This document shows positions 16,704 through 24,661 of a stretch of DNA of 57,067 nt, in pieces. Positions within the stretch are counted from its first letter, which is position 1. The number at the start of each line of letters is the position of its first letter. A program made the position numbers and the translations under genes. The notes under the pieces are model-generated. The model was not told where the DNA came from and did not search any database. It saw only the letters and a list, made by a program, of their open reading frames with translations. This DNA comes from Paractinoplanes deccanensis. GTDB lineage: Bacteria; Actinomycetota; Actinomycetes; Mycobacteriales; Micromonosporaceae. The stretch lies in contig NZ_BOMI01000095.1 of NCBI RefSeq assembly GCF_016862115.1, forward strand, positions 1-57,067. Reading direction: 5' to 3'.

Positions 16704-18001
16704 TGAGCCAGGCAGTTCTCGAGCCTGACGCCGCCGCCGCGCGCGGCATGGACCTGCTGCGGTTCGCCACCGCCGGCAGCGTCGACGACGGCAAGTCCAC
16801 CCTCATCGGCCGGTTGCTGTACGACACCAAGACGATCTTCGCGGACCAGTTGGAGGCCGTCGAGGCGGCCAGCGCGTCCCGCGGCGACGAGTACACCAAC
16901 CTGGCGCTGCTCACCGACGGCCTGCGCGCCGAGCGCGAGCAGGGCATCACCATCGACGTGGCGTACCGCTACTTCGCCACCCCGCGGCGCAAGTTCATCA
17001 TCGCCGACACCCCGGGCCACATCCAGTACACGCGGAACATGGTCACCGGCGCCTCCACCGCCGACCTGGCGCTGATCCTTGTGGACGCGCGCAAGGGCCT
17101 GGTCGAGCAGTCGCGCCGGCACGCCTTCCTCACCAGCCTGCTGCGCGTGCCGCACCTGGTGCTCTGCATCAACAAGATGGACCTGGTCGACTGGGACAAG
17201 GCGGTCTACGACCGGATCGCCGACGAGTTCACCTCGTTCGCGGCCAAGCTCGAGATCACCGACCTGACGATCATCCCGGTGTCGGCGCTCAACGGCGACA
17301 ACATCGCCTCGCGGTCGGAGAACAGCCCGTGGTACGACGGGCCGTCGCTGCTGCACCACCTGGAGCACGTGCACATCGCCAGCGACCGCAACCTGGTCGA
17401 CGTGCGCTTCCCGGTGCAGTACGTGATCCGCCCGCAGTCGACCACGGTCACCGACTACCGCGGCTACGCCGGCCAGGTCGCCTCGGGCGTGCTCAAGCCG
17501 GGCGACGACGTGATGGTGCTGCCGTCCGGGCTGACCAGCAAGATCGCGGCGATCGACACCGCCGACGGCCCGGTCGACGAGGCGTTCCCGCCCATGTCGG
17601 TCACGGTCCGGCTGGCCGACGAGATCGACATCTCGCGCGGCGACATGATCTGCCGTCCGCACAACGCGCCGGCGGTCGCCCAGGACATTGAGGCGATGGT
17701 CTGCTGGATGGACGAGTCGGCGCCGCTGCGCGTCGGCGGCAAGTACGCCATCAAGCACACCACCCGCTCGGCGCGGACCGTCGTGCGCGGGCTGCAGTAC
17801 CGGCTCGACGTCAACACGCTGCACCGCGACGAGAGCGCCGGCGAGCTGAAGCTCAACGAGATCGGCCGGGTGCGGCTGCGCACCACCGTGCCGCTGCTCG
17901 CCGACGAGTACCGGCGCAACCGCACCACGGGCGGCTTCATCCTGATCGACGAGAGCACCAACCGCACGGTCGGCGCCGGGATGATCATCGAGGCTCAGTA
18001 G
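16703..18001 (+). CDS. cysN: Sulfate adenylyltransferase GTPase subunit CysN
   Basis: A 432-aa EF-Tu-like GTPase driving APS synthesis by CysD. G motifs are all visible: TAGSVDDGKSTLIGRLLYD (G1), ERE-QGITIDVAYRYF (G2), ADTPGHIQYTRNM (G3), NKMDLVDW (G4), and SALNGDN (G5). Two beta-barrel domains follow. There is no C-terminal APS kinase, so this is the CysN-only form rather than the NodQ-like fusion. Its stop overlaps by 7 nt the stop region of the convergent minus-strand gene. Confidence 0.95.
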   Translation: MSQAVLEPDAAAARGMDLLRFATAGSVDDGKSTLIGRLLYDTKTIFADQLEAVEAASASRGDEYTNLALLTDGLRAEREQGITIDVAYRYFATPRRKFIIADTPGHIQYTRNMVTGASTADLALILVDARKGLVEQSRRHAFLTSLLRVPHLVLCINKMDLVDWDKAVYDRIADEFTSFAAKLEITDLTIIPVSALNGDNIASRSENSPWYDGPSLLHHLEHVHIASDRNLVDVRFPVQYVIRPQSTTVTDYRGYAGQVASGVLKPGDDVMVLPSGLTSKIAAIDTADGPVDEAFPPMSVTVRLADEIDISRGDMICRPHNAPAVAQDIEAMVCWMDESAPLRVGGKYAIKHTTRSARTVVRGLQYRLDVNTLHRDESAGELKLNEIGRVRLRTTVPLLADEYRRNRTTGGFILIDESTNRTVGAGMIIEAQ

Positions 18002-18837
18002 CCCCTGGGCATGTTGTTGCGGCTGGCCCGGGCCTTGCCGGCCCGGGGCGGCTGCAACGTCGCCCACACCACCTTGCCGGTGCTGGTGGGCAGCGATCCC
18101 CACGCGGCAGCGGTGCCCTGCACCAGCCGCATGCCGAGGCCGCGCTCGTCGAGCGGCCGGCCCCGGCGCACCCGGCTCGGCTTGAGCAGGCGCGGCGGCT
18201 CGGCCGACAGGTCGGCGACGCAGAGGTGCACGCCGGGGCCGCGCAGGCTCACCACCACCGTCATCTCGCTGCCCGCGTGCTCGACCGCGTTGGTGACCAG
18301 CTCGCTCATCACGATGCGGCTCGGGTGCAGCAGGTGCGGCAGGTCCCACGCCAGGCAGGCGTCGCTGACCAGGTTGCGGGCGACGCTGGGCGCCTCGGCG
18401 TCGGATTGCAGCGTCACCATCAGCCGCTCGGTCAGCGGCAGGCGGCTGGCGATGGCGACCCGCGCCTGCCGCACCTTGGCATAGACGGGCAGGAAGCGTG
18501 GCGCGCCGAGGCGCTGCATCTTGTCGGCCAGCGGCAGGTTCGGCGGGATGCACAGGGCCAGCTGCACGGGCGGGTCCATCGTCGCCGCGGTGCCCCGCGC
18601 CGCCATCCAGGTCGGCGCCGAGCTGGCGTGCGGGTCGTCCAGCCCGGACAGGTCCACGATGAGCGCCTCCGGATGCTCGGCCAGGCACTTGCGCAGGGTC
18701 TCCGAGACCGTCTGCCACAGCGGCCGGTCCCAGGCGCCGCACACGGTGAGGAGGGCGACGGAAGCCTCGGCGTCGCTCTCGATGCGGACGGACGCTTGCA
18801 TGGGCAGACACGCTGCGCTCATGGACATGCCCGTCAC
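17995..18837 (-). CDS. STAS-HATPase fusion, anti-sigma-type regulator
   Basis: A 280-aa soluble protein. Residues about 15-125 look like a STAS domain (SpoIIAA fold): ALLTVCGAWDRPLWQTVSE, then ALIVDLSGLDDPHASSAPTW. Residues about 140-265 are an RsbW/SpoIIAB-like HATPase: SRIVMSELVTNAVEHAGSE (N box) and RGLGMRLVQGTAAAWG (G box). A phosphorylatable Ser/Thr would lie near LSGLDDPHASS. Having both partner-switch domains in one chain suggests self-regulation or binding of outside STAS/kinase partners. Start could be GTG 18837, ATG 18828 or ATG 18822. It is divergent from the LacI gene by about 88 bp, and no sigma factor is adjacent. Confidence 0.82.
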   Translation of the reverse strand: MTGMSMSAACLPMQASVRIESDAEASVALLTVCGAWDRPLWQTVSETLRKCLAEHPEALIVDLSGLDDPHASSAPTWMAARGTAATMDPPVQLALCIPPNLPLADKMQRLGAPRFLPVYAKVRQARVAIASRLPLTERLMVTLQSDAEAPSVARNLVSDACLAWDLPHLLHPSRIVMSELVTNAVEHAGSEMTVVVSLRGPGVHLCVADLSAEPPRLLKPSRVRRGRPLDERGLGMRLVQGTAAAWGSLPTSTGKVVWATLQPPRAGKARASRNNMPRGY

Positions 18838-18901
18838 GGTAACCGCGAACGCAGATCGATGAGGCGGCCCTTAGCTCCGCCGGGTGATCGGACTTAAGTA
18901 C

Positions 18902-18917
18902 TGCAACGTTGTATAGT
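18902..18917 (+). promoter_or_regulatory. LacI operator and -10 at the lacI-type gene
   Basis: TGCAACGTTGTA at 18902-18913 contains the perfect palindrome CAACGTTG. It runs directly into TATAGT (18912-18917), a good -10 hexamer. Transcription would start within a base or two of the GTG at 18926, giving a leaderless message repressed by its own product. The identical 12-mer is at 20117-20128 in front of the GH51 gene. Confidence 0.75.
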
Positions 18918-18925
18918 CCAGTTCC

Positions 18926-19933
18926 GTGCCGCCGGGCCTCAAGGATGTCGCCGCGCGGGCCGGTGTCTCGATCAAGACGGTCTCCAATGTCGTCAACGGT
19001 TATGTGCACGTGGCCCCCGCGACGCGCGCCCGTGTGCAGGCCGCCATCGAGGCGCTCGGCTACGTGCCCAACATGGCCGCTCGCCAGCTGCGCAGCGGCC
19101 GTTCCGGCGTGATCGCGCTGGCCGTCCCGGAGCTCCAGTCGCCCTACTTCGCCGAGGTCGCCGGGCTGATCGTGCAGGCCGCCGAGCAGCGCTCGTGGAC
19201 CGTCCTCATCGACCAGACCGACGGGCAGGCCGAGCGCGAGCGCAACCTCGTGGCCGGGTTGCGCCGGCACGCCATCGACGGGCTCATCTTCAGCCCGCTC
19301 GCGCTGGCCGGCGAGGAGCTCGCCCACCAGAGCGGGACGCCGATGGTGCTGCTCGGCGAGCGGGTGTGGCACGGACCGGCCGACCACGTCGCGATAGACA
19401 ACACCGCCGCGGCCGCCGACGCGACCCGCCACCTGCGCTCGCTGGGCCGGCGCCGGATCGCCGCCATCGGGGTGCAGACCGCGCCCTCGGCGGTGACCGC
19501 GCACCAGCGGCTCGCCGGCTACCGGTCGGTGCTGGCCGAGGCGGGGCTCGAGACGCTGGAGATGCCGGTGGCGAGCTTCCACCGGGCCGACGGCGCCGCC
19601 GCGATGGCCCGGCTGCTCGACGAGGGTGAGCCGCCGGACGCGGTCTTCTGCTTCAACGACCTGCTCGCCCTGGGTGCCCTGCGCACCCTGCTGGAGCGCG
19701 GCCTGTCGGTGCCCGGCGACGTCGCGGTGATCGGCTTCGACGACATCGAGGACGGGCGCTTCTCCACCCCGACGCTGAGCACGATCTCGCCGGACGCCGC
19801 GCGGATCGCCCAGCTCGCCGTCGACCTGCTCGCCGAGCGGCTCGGCGACGGGCCGGCCGCGGTCGGGGCTCCCCGCGAGCTGCGCGTGGATCACCGCCTG
19901 GTGGTCCGGGAGAGCACCGCCGGCGCAGCCTGA
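18926..19933 (+). CDS. LacI family repressor of the arabinan utilisation locus
   Basis: A 335-aa LacI/GalR regulator. The N-terminal HTH is LKDVAARAGVSIKTVSNVVN with the hinge VPNMAARQLRSGRSGVIAL. The periplasmic-binding-like sugar domain follows, with VIGFDDIEDGRFSTPTLSTI near the end. A shared operator lies on its own promoter and on that of the GH51 gene downstream, so it probably represses both. The inducer is likely arabinose or a short arabino-oligosaccharide, by context only. The last codons and stop fall inside the first copy of a 34-bp tandem repeat. Confidence 0.92.
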   Translation: MPPGLKDVAARAGVSIKTVSNVVNGYVHVAPATRARVQAAIEALGYVPNMAARQLRSGRSGVIALAVPELQSPYFAEVAGLIVQAAEQRSWTVLIDQTDGQAERERNLVAGLRRHAIDGLIFSPLALAGEELAHQSGTPMVLLGERVWHGPADHVAIDNTAAAADATRHLRSLGRRRIAAIGVQTAPSAVTAHQRLAGYRSVLAEAGLETLEMPVASFHRADGAAAMARLLDEGEPPDAVFCFNDLLALGALRTLLERGLSVPGDVAVIGFDDIEDGRFSTPTLSTISPDAARIAQLAVDLLAERLGDGPAAVGAPRELRVDHRLVVRESTAGAA

Positions 19934-20033
19934 TCCATCCCGGGGTGAGCGCCCCGGCGCAGCCTGATCCATCCCGGGGTGAGCGCCCCGGCGCAGCCTG
20001 ATCCATCCCCGGGAGAGCCCGTCGGCGCAGCCT
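19921..20033. repeat. 34-bp tandem repeat, about 3.3 copies
   Basis: Units begin with CGGCGCAGCCTGATCCATCC at 19921, 19955, 19989 and (partial) 20023, with an exact 34-bp period. Copies 1 and 2 look identical, copy 3 diverges after ATCCATCCC, and copy 4 stops matching after about 11 bases. Each full unit contains GGGGTGAGCGCCCC, a small inverted repeat. The LacI stop codon (19931-19933) is inside copy 1, so the array arose by duplication of the gene's 3' end. The copies are directly abutting, so this is not a CRISPR array. Confidence 0.9.
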
Positions 20034-20102
20034 CGTCGCGTTCCCCGGCGCGCGACCGCGCAAAACGTTACAGGCGAATTTCCGGACGTTTACATCGCTC
20101 TC

Positions 20103-20132
20103 TTTACAACGATGAATGCAACGTTGTAAAAA
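20103..20132 (+). promoter_or_regulatory. Promoter and LacI operator of the GH51/ABC operon
   Basis: Candidate -35 TTTACA (20103-20108) and -10 TAAAAA (20127-20132) are separated by 18 bp. The operator TGCAACGTTGTA (20117-20128) covers the spacer and the start of the -10. A half-site TACAACG lies at 20105-20111. The predicted start of transcription coincides with the ATG at 20139, where no Shine-Dalgarno sequence is seen. Confidence 0.7.
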
Positions 20133-20138
20133 CGTGGC

Positions 20139-21587
20139 ATGGCAGTGGCGCACCTCACTCTCGATCCCGCCTTCGTGATCGCCCCGGTCGACCGCCGGCT
20201 CTTCGGCTCCTTCGTGGAGCACATGGGCCGCTGCGTCTACACCGGCATCTTCGAACCCGGCCACCCGGCCGCCGACGACGACGGGCTGCGCGGCGACGTG
20301 CTCGAGCTGGTCCGCGAGCTCGGCGTCAGCACGGTGCGCTACCCCGGCGGCAACTTCGTCTCCGGATACCGCTGGGAGGACGGCGTCGGCCCGCGCGGCG
20401 ACCGGCCCCGCCGGCTCGACCTGGCCTGGCGGGCGCTGGAGAGCAACGCCTTCGGGCTCAACGAGTTCATGCGCTGGGCCGCTCTGGCCGGCGCCGAGCC
20501 GATGATGGCTGTCAACCTCGGCACCCGGGGCGTGGAGGCCGCCGCCGAGCTCGTCGAGTACTGCAACCTCCCGGACGGCACCGCCGCCGCCGACCTGCGC
20601 CGCAAGCACGGCGTGGCGCGGCCGCACGACGTACGGCTGTGGTGTCTCGGCAACGAGATGGACGGCCCCTGGCAGATCGGCAGCCTCACCGCCCGGGAGT
20701 ACGGGCGGCTCGCCGCCCGCGCCGGGCACGCGATGCGGCGCGTGGACCCGAGCATCGAGCTGGTCGCCTGCGGCAGCTCCAACTCGGGCATGCCCACCTT
20801 CGGCGCCTGGGAGGCGACGGTTCTCGAGGAGGCCTACGACCAGGTCGACTACATCTCGCTGCACACCTACTACGACCCCGAGAAGCACGACGAGGCCAGC
20901 TTCCGGGCCTCCGCCGTCGACCTCGACGGCTTTATCGACGACGTGGTGGCGACCGCCGACCACGTCCGCGCCAAGCTGCGCCGCAGCAAGCGGATCAAGC
21001 TGTCGCTCGACGAGTGGAACGTCTGGTACCAGTCGCGCTTCACCGAGCCCGAGGACCGGGACATCGAGGAGCTGCCGGCGCTGATCGAGGACGACTACGA
21101 CGAGACCGACGCGATGGTGGTCGGCAACCTGCTGATCAGCATGCTGCGGCACGCCGACCGGCTCGCGATCGGCTGCCAGGCCCAGCTGGTCAACGTGATC
21201 GCGCCGATCCGCACCGAGCCCGGCGGCCGGGCCTGGCGGCAGACCATCTTCCACCCGTTCGCGCACACCGCCCGGCTCGCCCGCGGCACCGTGCTGCGGC
21301 CGGCGCTCACCGCACCGGCGATGACCACCGGCCGGTACGGCGAGGTGCCCGCCGTCGACGCCGTCGCCACCCACGACGAGCAGACCGGCGACCTCACCGT
21401 CTTCGTGGTCAACCGGGGCACCGAGCCGGTGCCGCTCGACCTCGACCTGCGCGCCTTCCCACGGCACCGCCTGGCGCGGCACCACACGCTCACCGGCGAG
21501 ACCTCCCCGGCGGCCGCGCCGGGGAGCCAGATCCTCCTTCCGCCCGTCTCCTGGCACGCCCTGTGCCTCACTCCCGAGGAGTCATAG
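20139..21587 (+). CDS. abfA: GH51 alpha-L-arabinofuranosidase
   Basis: A 482-aa intracellular glycosidase removing terminal alpha-L-arabinofuranosyl units from imported arabino-oligosaccharides. It has no signal peptide. The GH51 core is clear: RRLFGSFVEHMGRCVYTGIF, RYPGGNFVSGYRWEDGVGP, the acid/base Glu in WCLGNEMDGPWQIG (about residue 172), and HTYYDP. The nucleophile Glu is in LSLDEWNVWYQSR (about 291). A C-terminal beta domain follows the barrel. It heads the operon with the importer genes: its stop overlaps the next start by one base. Specific substrate length is unknown. Confidence 0.93.
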   Translation: MAVAHLTLDPAFVIAPVDRRLFGSFVEHMGRCVYTGIFEPGHPAADDDGLRGDVLELVRELGVSTVRYPGGNFVSGYRWEDGVGPRGDRPRRLDLAWRALESNAFGLNEFMRWAALAGAEPMMAVNLGTRGVEAAAELVEYCNLPDGTAAADLRRKHGVARPHDVRLWCLGNEMDGPWQIGSLTAREYGRLAARAGHAMRRVDPSIELVACGSSNSGMPTFGAWEATVLEEAYDQVDYISLHTYYDPEKHDEASFRASAVDLDGFIDDVVATADHVRAKLRRSKRIKLSLDEWNVWYQSRFTEPEDRDIEELPALIEDDYDETDAMVVGNLLISMLRHADRLAIGCQAQLVNVIAPIRTEPGGRAWRQTIFHPFAHTARLARGTVLRPALTAPAMTTGRYGEVPAVDAVATHDEQTGDLTVFVVNRGTEPVPLDLDLRAFPRHRLARHHTLTGETSPAAAPGSQILLPPVSWHALCLTPEES

Positions 21588-22921
21588 TGAATCTTCAATT
21601 TTCCCGGCGGGGCCTGCTCGCCCTCGGCGCCGGCGCCGGCGGAGCCGTGCTTCTCGGCGCGTGCGGCGACAGCGGACCGAACGAGAAGGTCACCGGTGGC
21701 GGCCAGAACGCGGCGCCGGCGCCGACCGAGTACACCGGCCCGAACGTGGCGCTGGCCTTCTGGAACGGCTTCACCGGCGGCGACGGCCCGTTCATGAAGA
21801 AGCTGGTCGACCAGTTCAACACCGAGCACCCCACCATCAAGGTGTCGATGAACACCTACCAGTGGGCCGACTACTACCAGAAGACGCCGGCCGCGGTCGC
21901 CACCGGCAACGGGCCGGACGTCGGCATCATGCACGTCGACCACGTGGCCACCAACGCCGCTCGCGGCGTGATCCTGCCGCTGGAGGACCTGTCCAAGGCG
22001 CTCAACTTCAAGGCCGAGGACTTCTCGCCGCCGGTCTGGAACGCGGGCGTCTACAACAACACCCGCTACGCGATCCCGCTCGACGTGCACCCGCTCGGCT
22101 TCTTCTACAACAAGACCGTCATGGCGAAGGGCGGCCTCGACCCGGAGAAGCCGCCGACGAACAACGAGGAGTACCTCGCCGCGCTGGAGCAGATGAAGTC
22201 CAAGGGCATCCAGGGCGACTGGGTCACCCCGTTCGAGTTCACCGGCAGCATGCAGTTCCAGTCGCTGCTGTGGCAGTTCGGCGGGCAGCTCTTCGACGAT
22301 CAGGCGAGCAAGGCGCTGTTCGCCGAGGACCCGGGCGTGCAGGCGCTGACCTGGATGACCGACCACGTCAAGAACGGGTGGAGCCCCAAGAACGTCGCCC
22401 AGGACGCCGACATCGTGGCCCTGCGCAACGGCAAGAACGCGTTCAACTGGAACGGCATCTGGACCATCAACACGCTCAAGGAGGACAAGAACCTGGAGTG
22501 GGGTGTGGCGCCGCTGCCGCAGATCGGCACGCAGAAGGCGGCGTGGGCCGGCTCGCACCAGTTCGTGCAGTTCAAGCAGAAGGCCAAGGACGACAACAAG
22601 CTGACCGCCGGCAAGGTCTTCATCAACTGGATCAGCCAGCACTCGATCGAGTGGGCCAAGGGCGGCCAGGTGCCGGCTCGCGCCGAGATCAGGAACAGCG
22701 CCGAGTTCAAGGCGCTGCCGGAGCAGTCCGCGATCGGCTCGCAGATCGACGACCTGCACTTCCTGCCACCGAAGCCGGGCATCGCCGACGCGATGGCCAC
22801 CGTGGTGACCTCGATCAACGAGGCGGTCCTCGGGCGCAAGGAGCCGGCGAAGGCGCTGGCCGACGGCGCCGCCAAGGCCAACCAGATCCTCGAGCAGAAC
22901 GCGAAGAAGTATGGCGGCTGA
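21587..22921 (+). CDS. Extracellular sugar-binding lipoprotein of an ABC importer
   Basis: A 444-aa family-1 type solute-binding protein. It begins with a twin-arginine-like signal, NLQFSRRGLLALGAGAGG, and a lipobox LLGACGDSG, so Cys sits near residue 25. The mature part has WNGFTGGDGPFMKKLVDQFN and PDVGIMHVDHVAT, and many Trp/Tyr residues suited to sugar stacking. GTG 21587 follows GAGGAG by about 6 nt. It is coupled to the GH51 gene upstream and overlaps the first permease by 11 nt. Arabino-oligosaccharides are the likely ligand from context. Confidence 0.9.
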   Translation: MNLQFSRRGLLALGAGAGGAVLLGACGDSGPNEKVTGGGQNAAPAPTEYTGPNVALAFWNGFTGGDGPFMKKLVDQFNTEHPTIKVSMNTYQWADYYQKTPAAVATGNGPDVGIMHVDHVATNAARGVILPLEDLSKALNFKAEDFSPPVWNAGVYNNTRYAIPLDVHPLGFFYNKTVMAKGGLDPEKPPTNNEEYLAALEQMKSKGIQGDWVTPFEFTGSMQFQSLLWQFGGQLFDDQASKALFAEDPGVQALTWMTDHVKNGWSPKNVAQDADIVALRNGKNAFNWNGIWTINTLKEDKNLEWGVAPLPQIGTQKAAWAGSHQFVQFKQKAKDDNKLTAGKVFINWISQHSIEWAKGGQVPARAEIRNSAEFKALPEQSAIGSQIDDLHFLPPKPGIADAMATVVTSINEAVLGRKEPAKALADGAAKANQILEQNAKKYGG

Positions 22922-23840
22922 CCTGGCTGTCCGAGAGCAGGCGGGTACGAAGCAGCGCGCCGCGGGCCGGCCCCGGCGCACCGGCGCGCTCACCCCGTAC
23001 CTCTATGTCCTGCCGTATTTCGCGGTCTTCGCGACGTTCGTGCTGGCGCCCGCGGTCTACGGGCTCTGGATCAGCCTGCACGACTGGGACTACCTGCTGC
23101 CCGGCAAGCCGTTCGTGGGGCTGGACAACTATCAGGCGCTGTTCGACTCGAGCTCGGCGGTCTTCGACTTCTTCTGGGAGAGCATGTCGGCGACCGGGAT
23201 CTTCACGGTGCTCAGCGTGCCGCTGCTGCTGGCCGTGCCGCTGCTCATCGCGCTGATGCTCAACCGCAGCTTCCCGGGCCGCACCTTCTTCCGGGCGGTC
23301 TACTTCGCCCCGTACGTCCTCGGCGTCGCCGTGATCGGCGTGCTCTGGCGCTTTCTGCTCGACCCGAACCTCGGCCTGGTCAACGCGATCCTGCCGGGCA
23401 GCGCGCCATGGACGACGGCGCTGCCCTGGGCATGGATCTCGCTGGTCGGCGTCACGGTCTGGTGGACGCTCGGCTTCAACGCCGTGATCTACCTGGCGGG
23501 CCTGCAGGACATCCCCCGGGAGTTGTACGAGGCCGCGCGCATCGACGGCGGCGGCAAGTGGGCCGAGTTCCGGCACGTGACGCTGCCCGGCCTGCGCCCG
23601 GTGCTGCTCTTCGTGGTGGTCAACACGATCCTGTTGTCCGCCAACATGTTCGGCCAGTCCTACCTGATCACGCAGGGCGCGCCGGGCACCGAGACCCGTA
23701 CGGCGATCATGTACATCGCCCAGGTCGGCCTGCGCGACTACAAGATGGGCAGCGCCGCGGCGATGAGCTACCTGCTGACGGTCTGCCTGCTGATCATCAG
23801 CGCTTTCGTGTTCCGCCTGTTCCGGGAGAAGGACGCATGA
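22911..23840 (+). CDS. ABC sugar permease, MalF/UgpA type
   Basis: A 309-aa inner-membrane protein with six predicted TM segments. The cytoplasmic EAA loop that contacts the ATPase is ELYEAARIDGGGKWAEFRHV followed by TLPGL. A basic N-terminal tail (about 25 residues) precedes TM1 (LYVLPYFAVFATFVLAPAVY). It overlaps the binding-protein gene by 11 nt and the second permease by 4 nt (ATGA), so the importer subunits are made together. No ATPase gene is present in the operon. Confidence 0.92.
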   Translation: MAADLAVREQAGTKQRAAGRPRRTGALTPYLYVLPYFAVFATFVLAPAVYGLWISLHDWDYLLPGKPFVGLDNYQALFDSSSAVFDFFWESMSATGIFTVLSVPLLLAVPLLIALMLNRSFPGRTFFRAVYFAPYVLGVAVIGVLWRFLLDPNLGLVNAILPGSAPWTTALPWAWISLVGVTVWWTLGFNAVIYLAGLQDIPRELYEAARIDGGGKWAEFRHVTLPGLRPVLLFVVVNTILLSANMFGQSYLITQGAPGTETRTAIMYIAQVGLRDYKMGSAAAMSYLLTVCLLIISAFVFRLFREKDA

Positions 23841-24661
23841 GACGCGTACGCCCCGTCGCCTGGTACACGGTCCTCATCGGACTCAGCCTGATCTTCATCG
23901 CGCCGCTGGTGTGGATGCTGCTCACCGCCTTCAAGACGCCAGGCGAGGCGACCCGGGTGCCCCCGACGGTGTTTCCGCAGGAGCCCACCACGAGCGCCTT
24001 CGACACGCTGATGGGCAACGACCAGACGCCGGTGCTGCGCTGGTTCCTCAACAGCGTGCTCGCCGCGACCGGGCAGGCGGTGCTCGTGCTCGCGGTGGCG
24101 TCGATGGCCGCGTACGCCCTGGCCCGGCTCGAGTTCCGCGGCAAGCGGCTGATCTTCGGCATGATCATCGCGACGCTCTTCATCCCGAGCTTCGTGCTGA
24201 TCATCCCGAACTTCCTCATCGTCGACCGGCTGGGCTGGCTCGACACGCTCTGGGCGCTGATCGTGCCCGGGGCGGCCGGCGCGTTCGGCGTCTTCTTCCT
24301 GCGGCAGTTCTTCCTGAGCCTGCCGCGCGAGCTGGAGGAGGCGGCGCTGATCGAGGGCGCCAACTCGTGGCAGATCTTCACCCGGGTGGTGCTGCCGCTG
24401 TCGAAGCCGGCGCTGGCCACGCTCGCCGTGATCAGCTTCCTGACCAACTGGAACGACTTCATCTGGCCGATCTACGTGCTGTTCAGCCCGGAGGTCTTCA
24501 CCCTGCCGCCGGGCCTCGCGATCCTCCAGGGCGCCTACACGATCAACTACCCGGTGATCATGGCGGGCGCGCTGGTCGCCAGCATCCCGGTGCTGCTGCT
24601 GTTCATGGTGGCGCAGCGCTACGTGATCGAGGGTGTCTCCCGCTCCGGCCTGAAAGGATGA
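23837..24661 (+). CDS. ABC sugar permease, MalG/UgpE type
   Basis: A 274-aa partner permease with six TM segments, starting with TVLIGLSLIFIAPLVWMLLT. The EAA motif is ELEEAALIEGANSWQIFTRV followed by VLPLSKPAL. TNWNDFIWPIYVL before the last helices is typical of MalG-like proteins. The start ATGA overlap with the first permease and the ATGA overlap with the next gene keep all five operon genes coupled. Energy is probably supplied by a shared MsiK-type ATPase elsewhere in the genome. Confidence 0.92.
   Translation: MRRVRPVAWYTVLIGLSLIFIAPLVWMLLTAFKTPGEATRVPPTVFPQEPTTSAFDTLMGNDQTPVLRWFLNSVLAATGQAVLVLAVASMAAYALARLEFRGKRLIFGMIIATLFIPSFVLIIPNFLIVDRLGWLDTLWALIVPGAAGAFGVFFLRQFFLSLPRELEEAALIEGANSWQIFTRVVLPLSKPALATLAVISFLTNWNDFIWPIYVLFSPEVFTLPPGLAILQGAYTINYPVIMAGALVASIPVLLLFMVAQRYVIEGVSRSGLKG

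Noticed and set aside
16694..19972. Very long minus-strand open frame opposite cysN, the STAS gene and LacI
   Set aside because: It lies antisense to clearly conserved genes and has Arg/Asp/Gly-rich shadow composition.
19921..20033. 34-bp repeats as a CRISPR array
   Set aside because: Units abut directly with no spacers, and the first contains the end of a gene.
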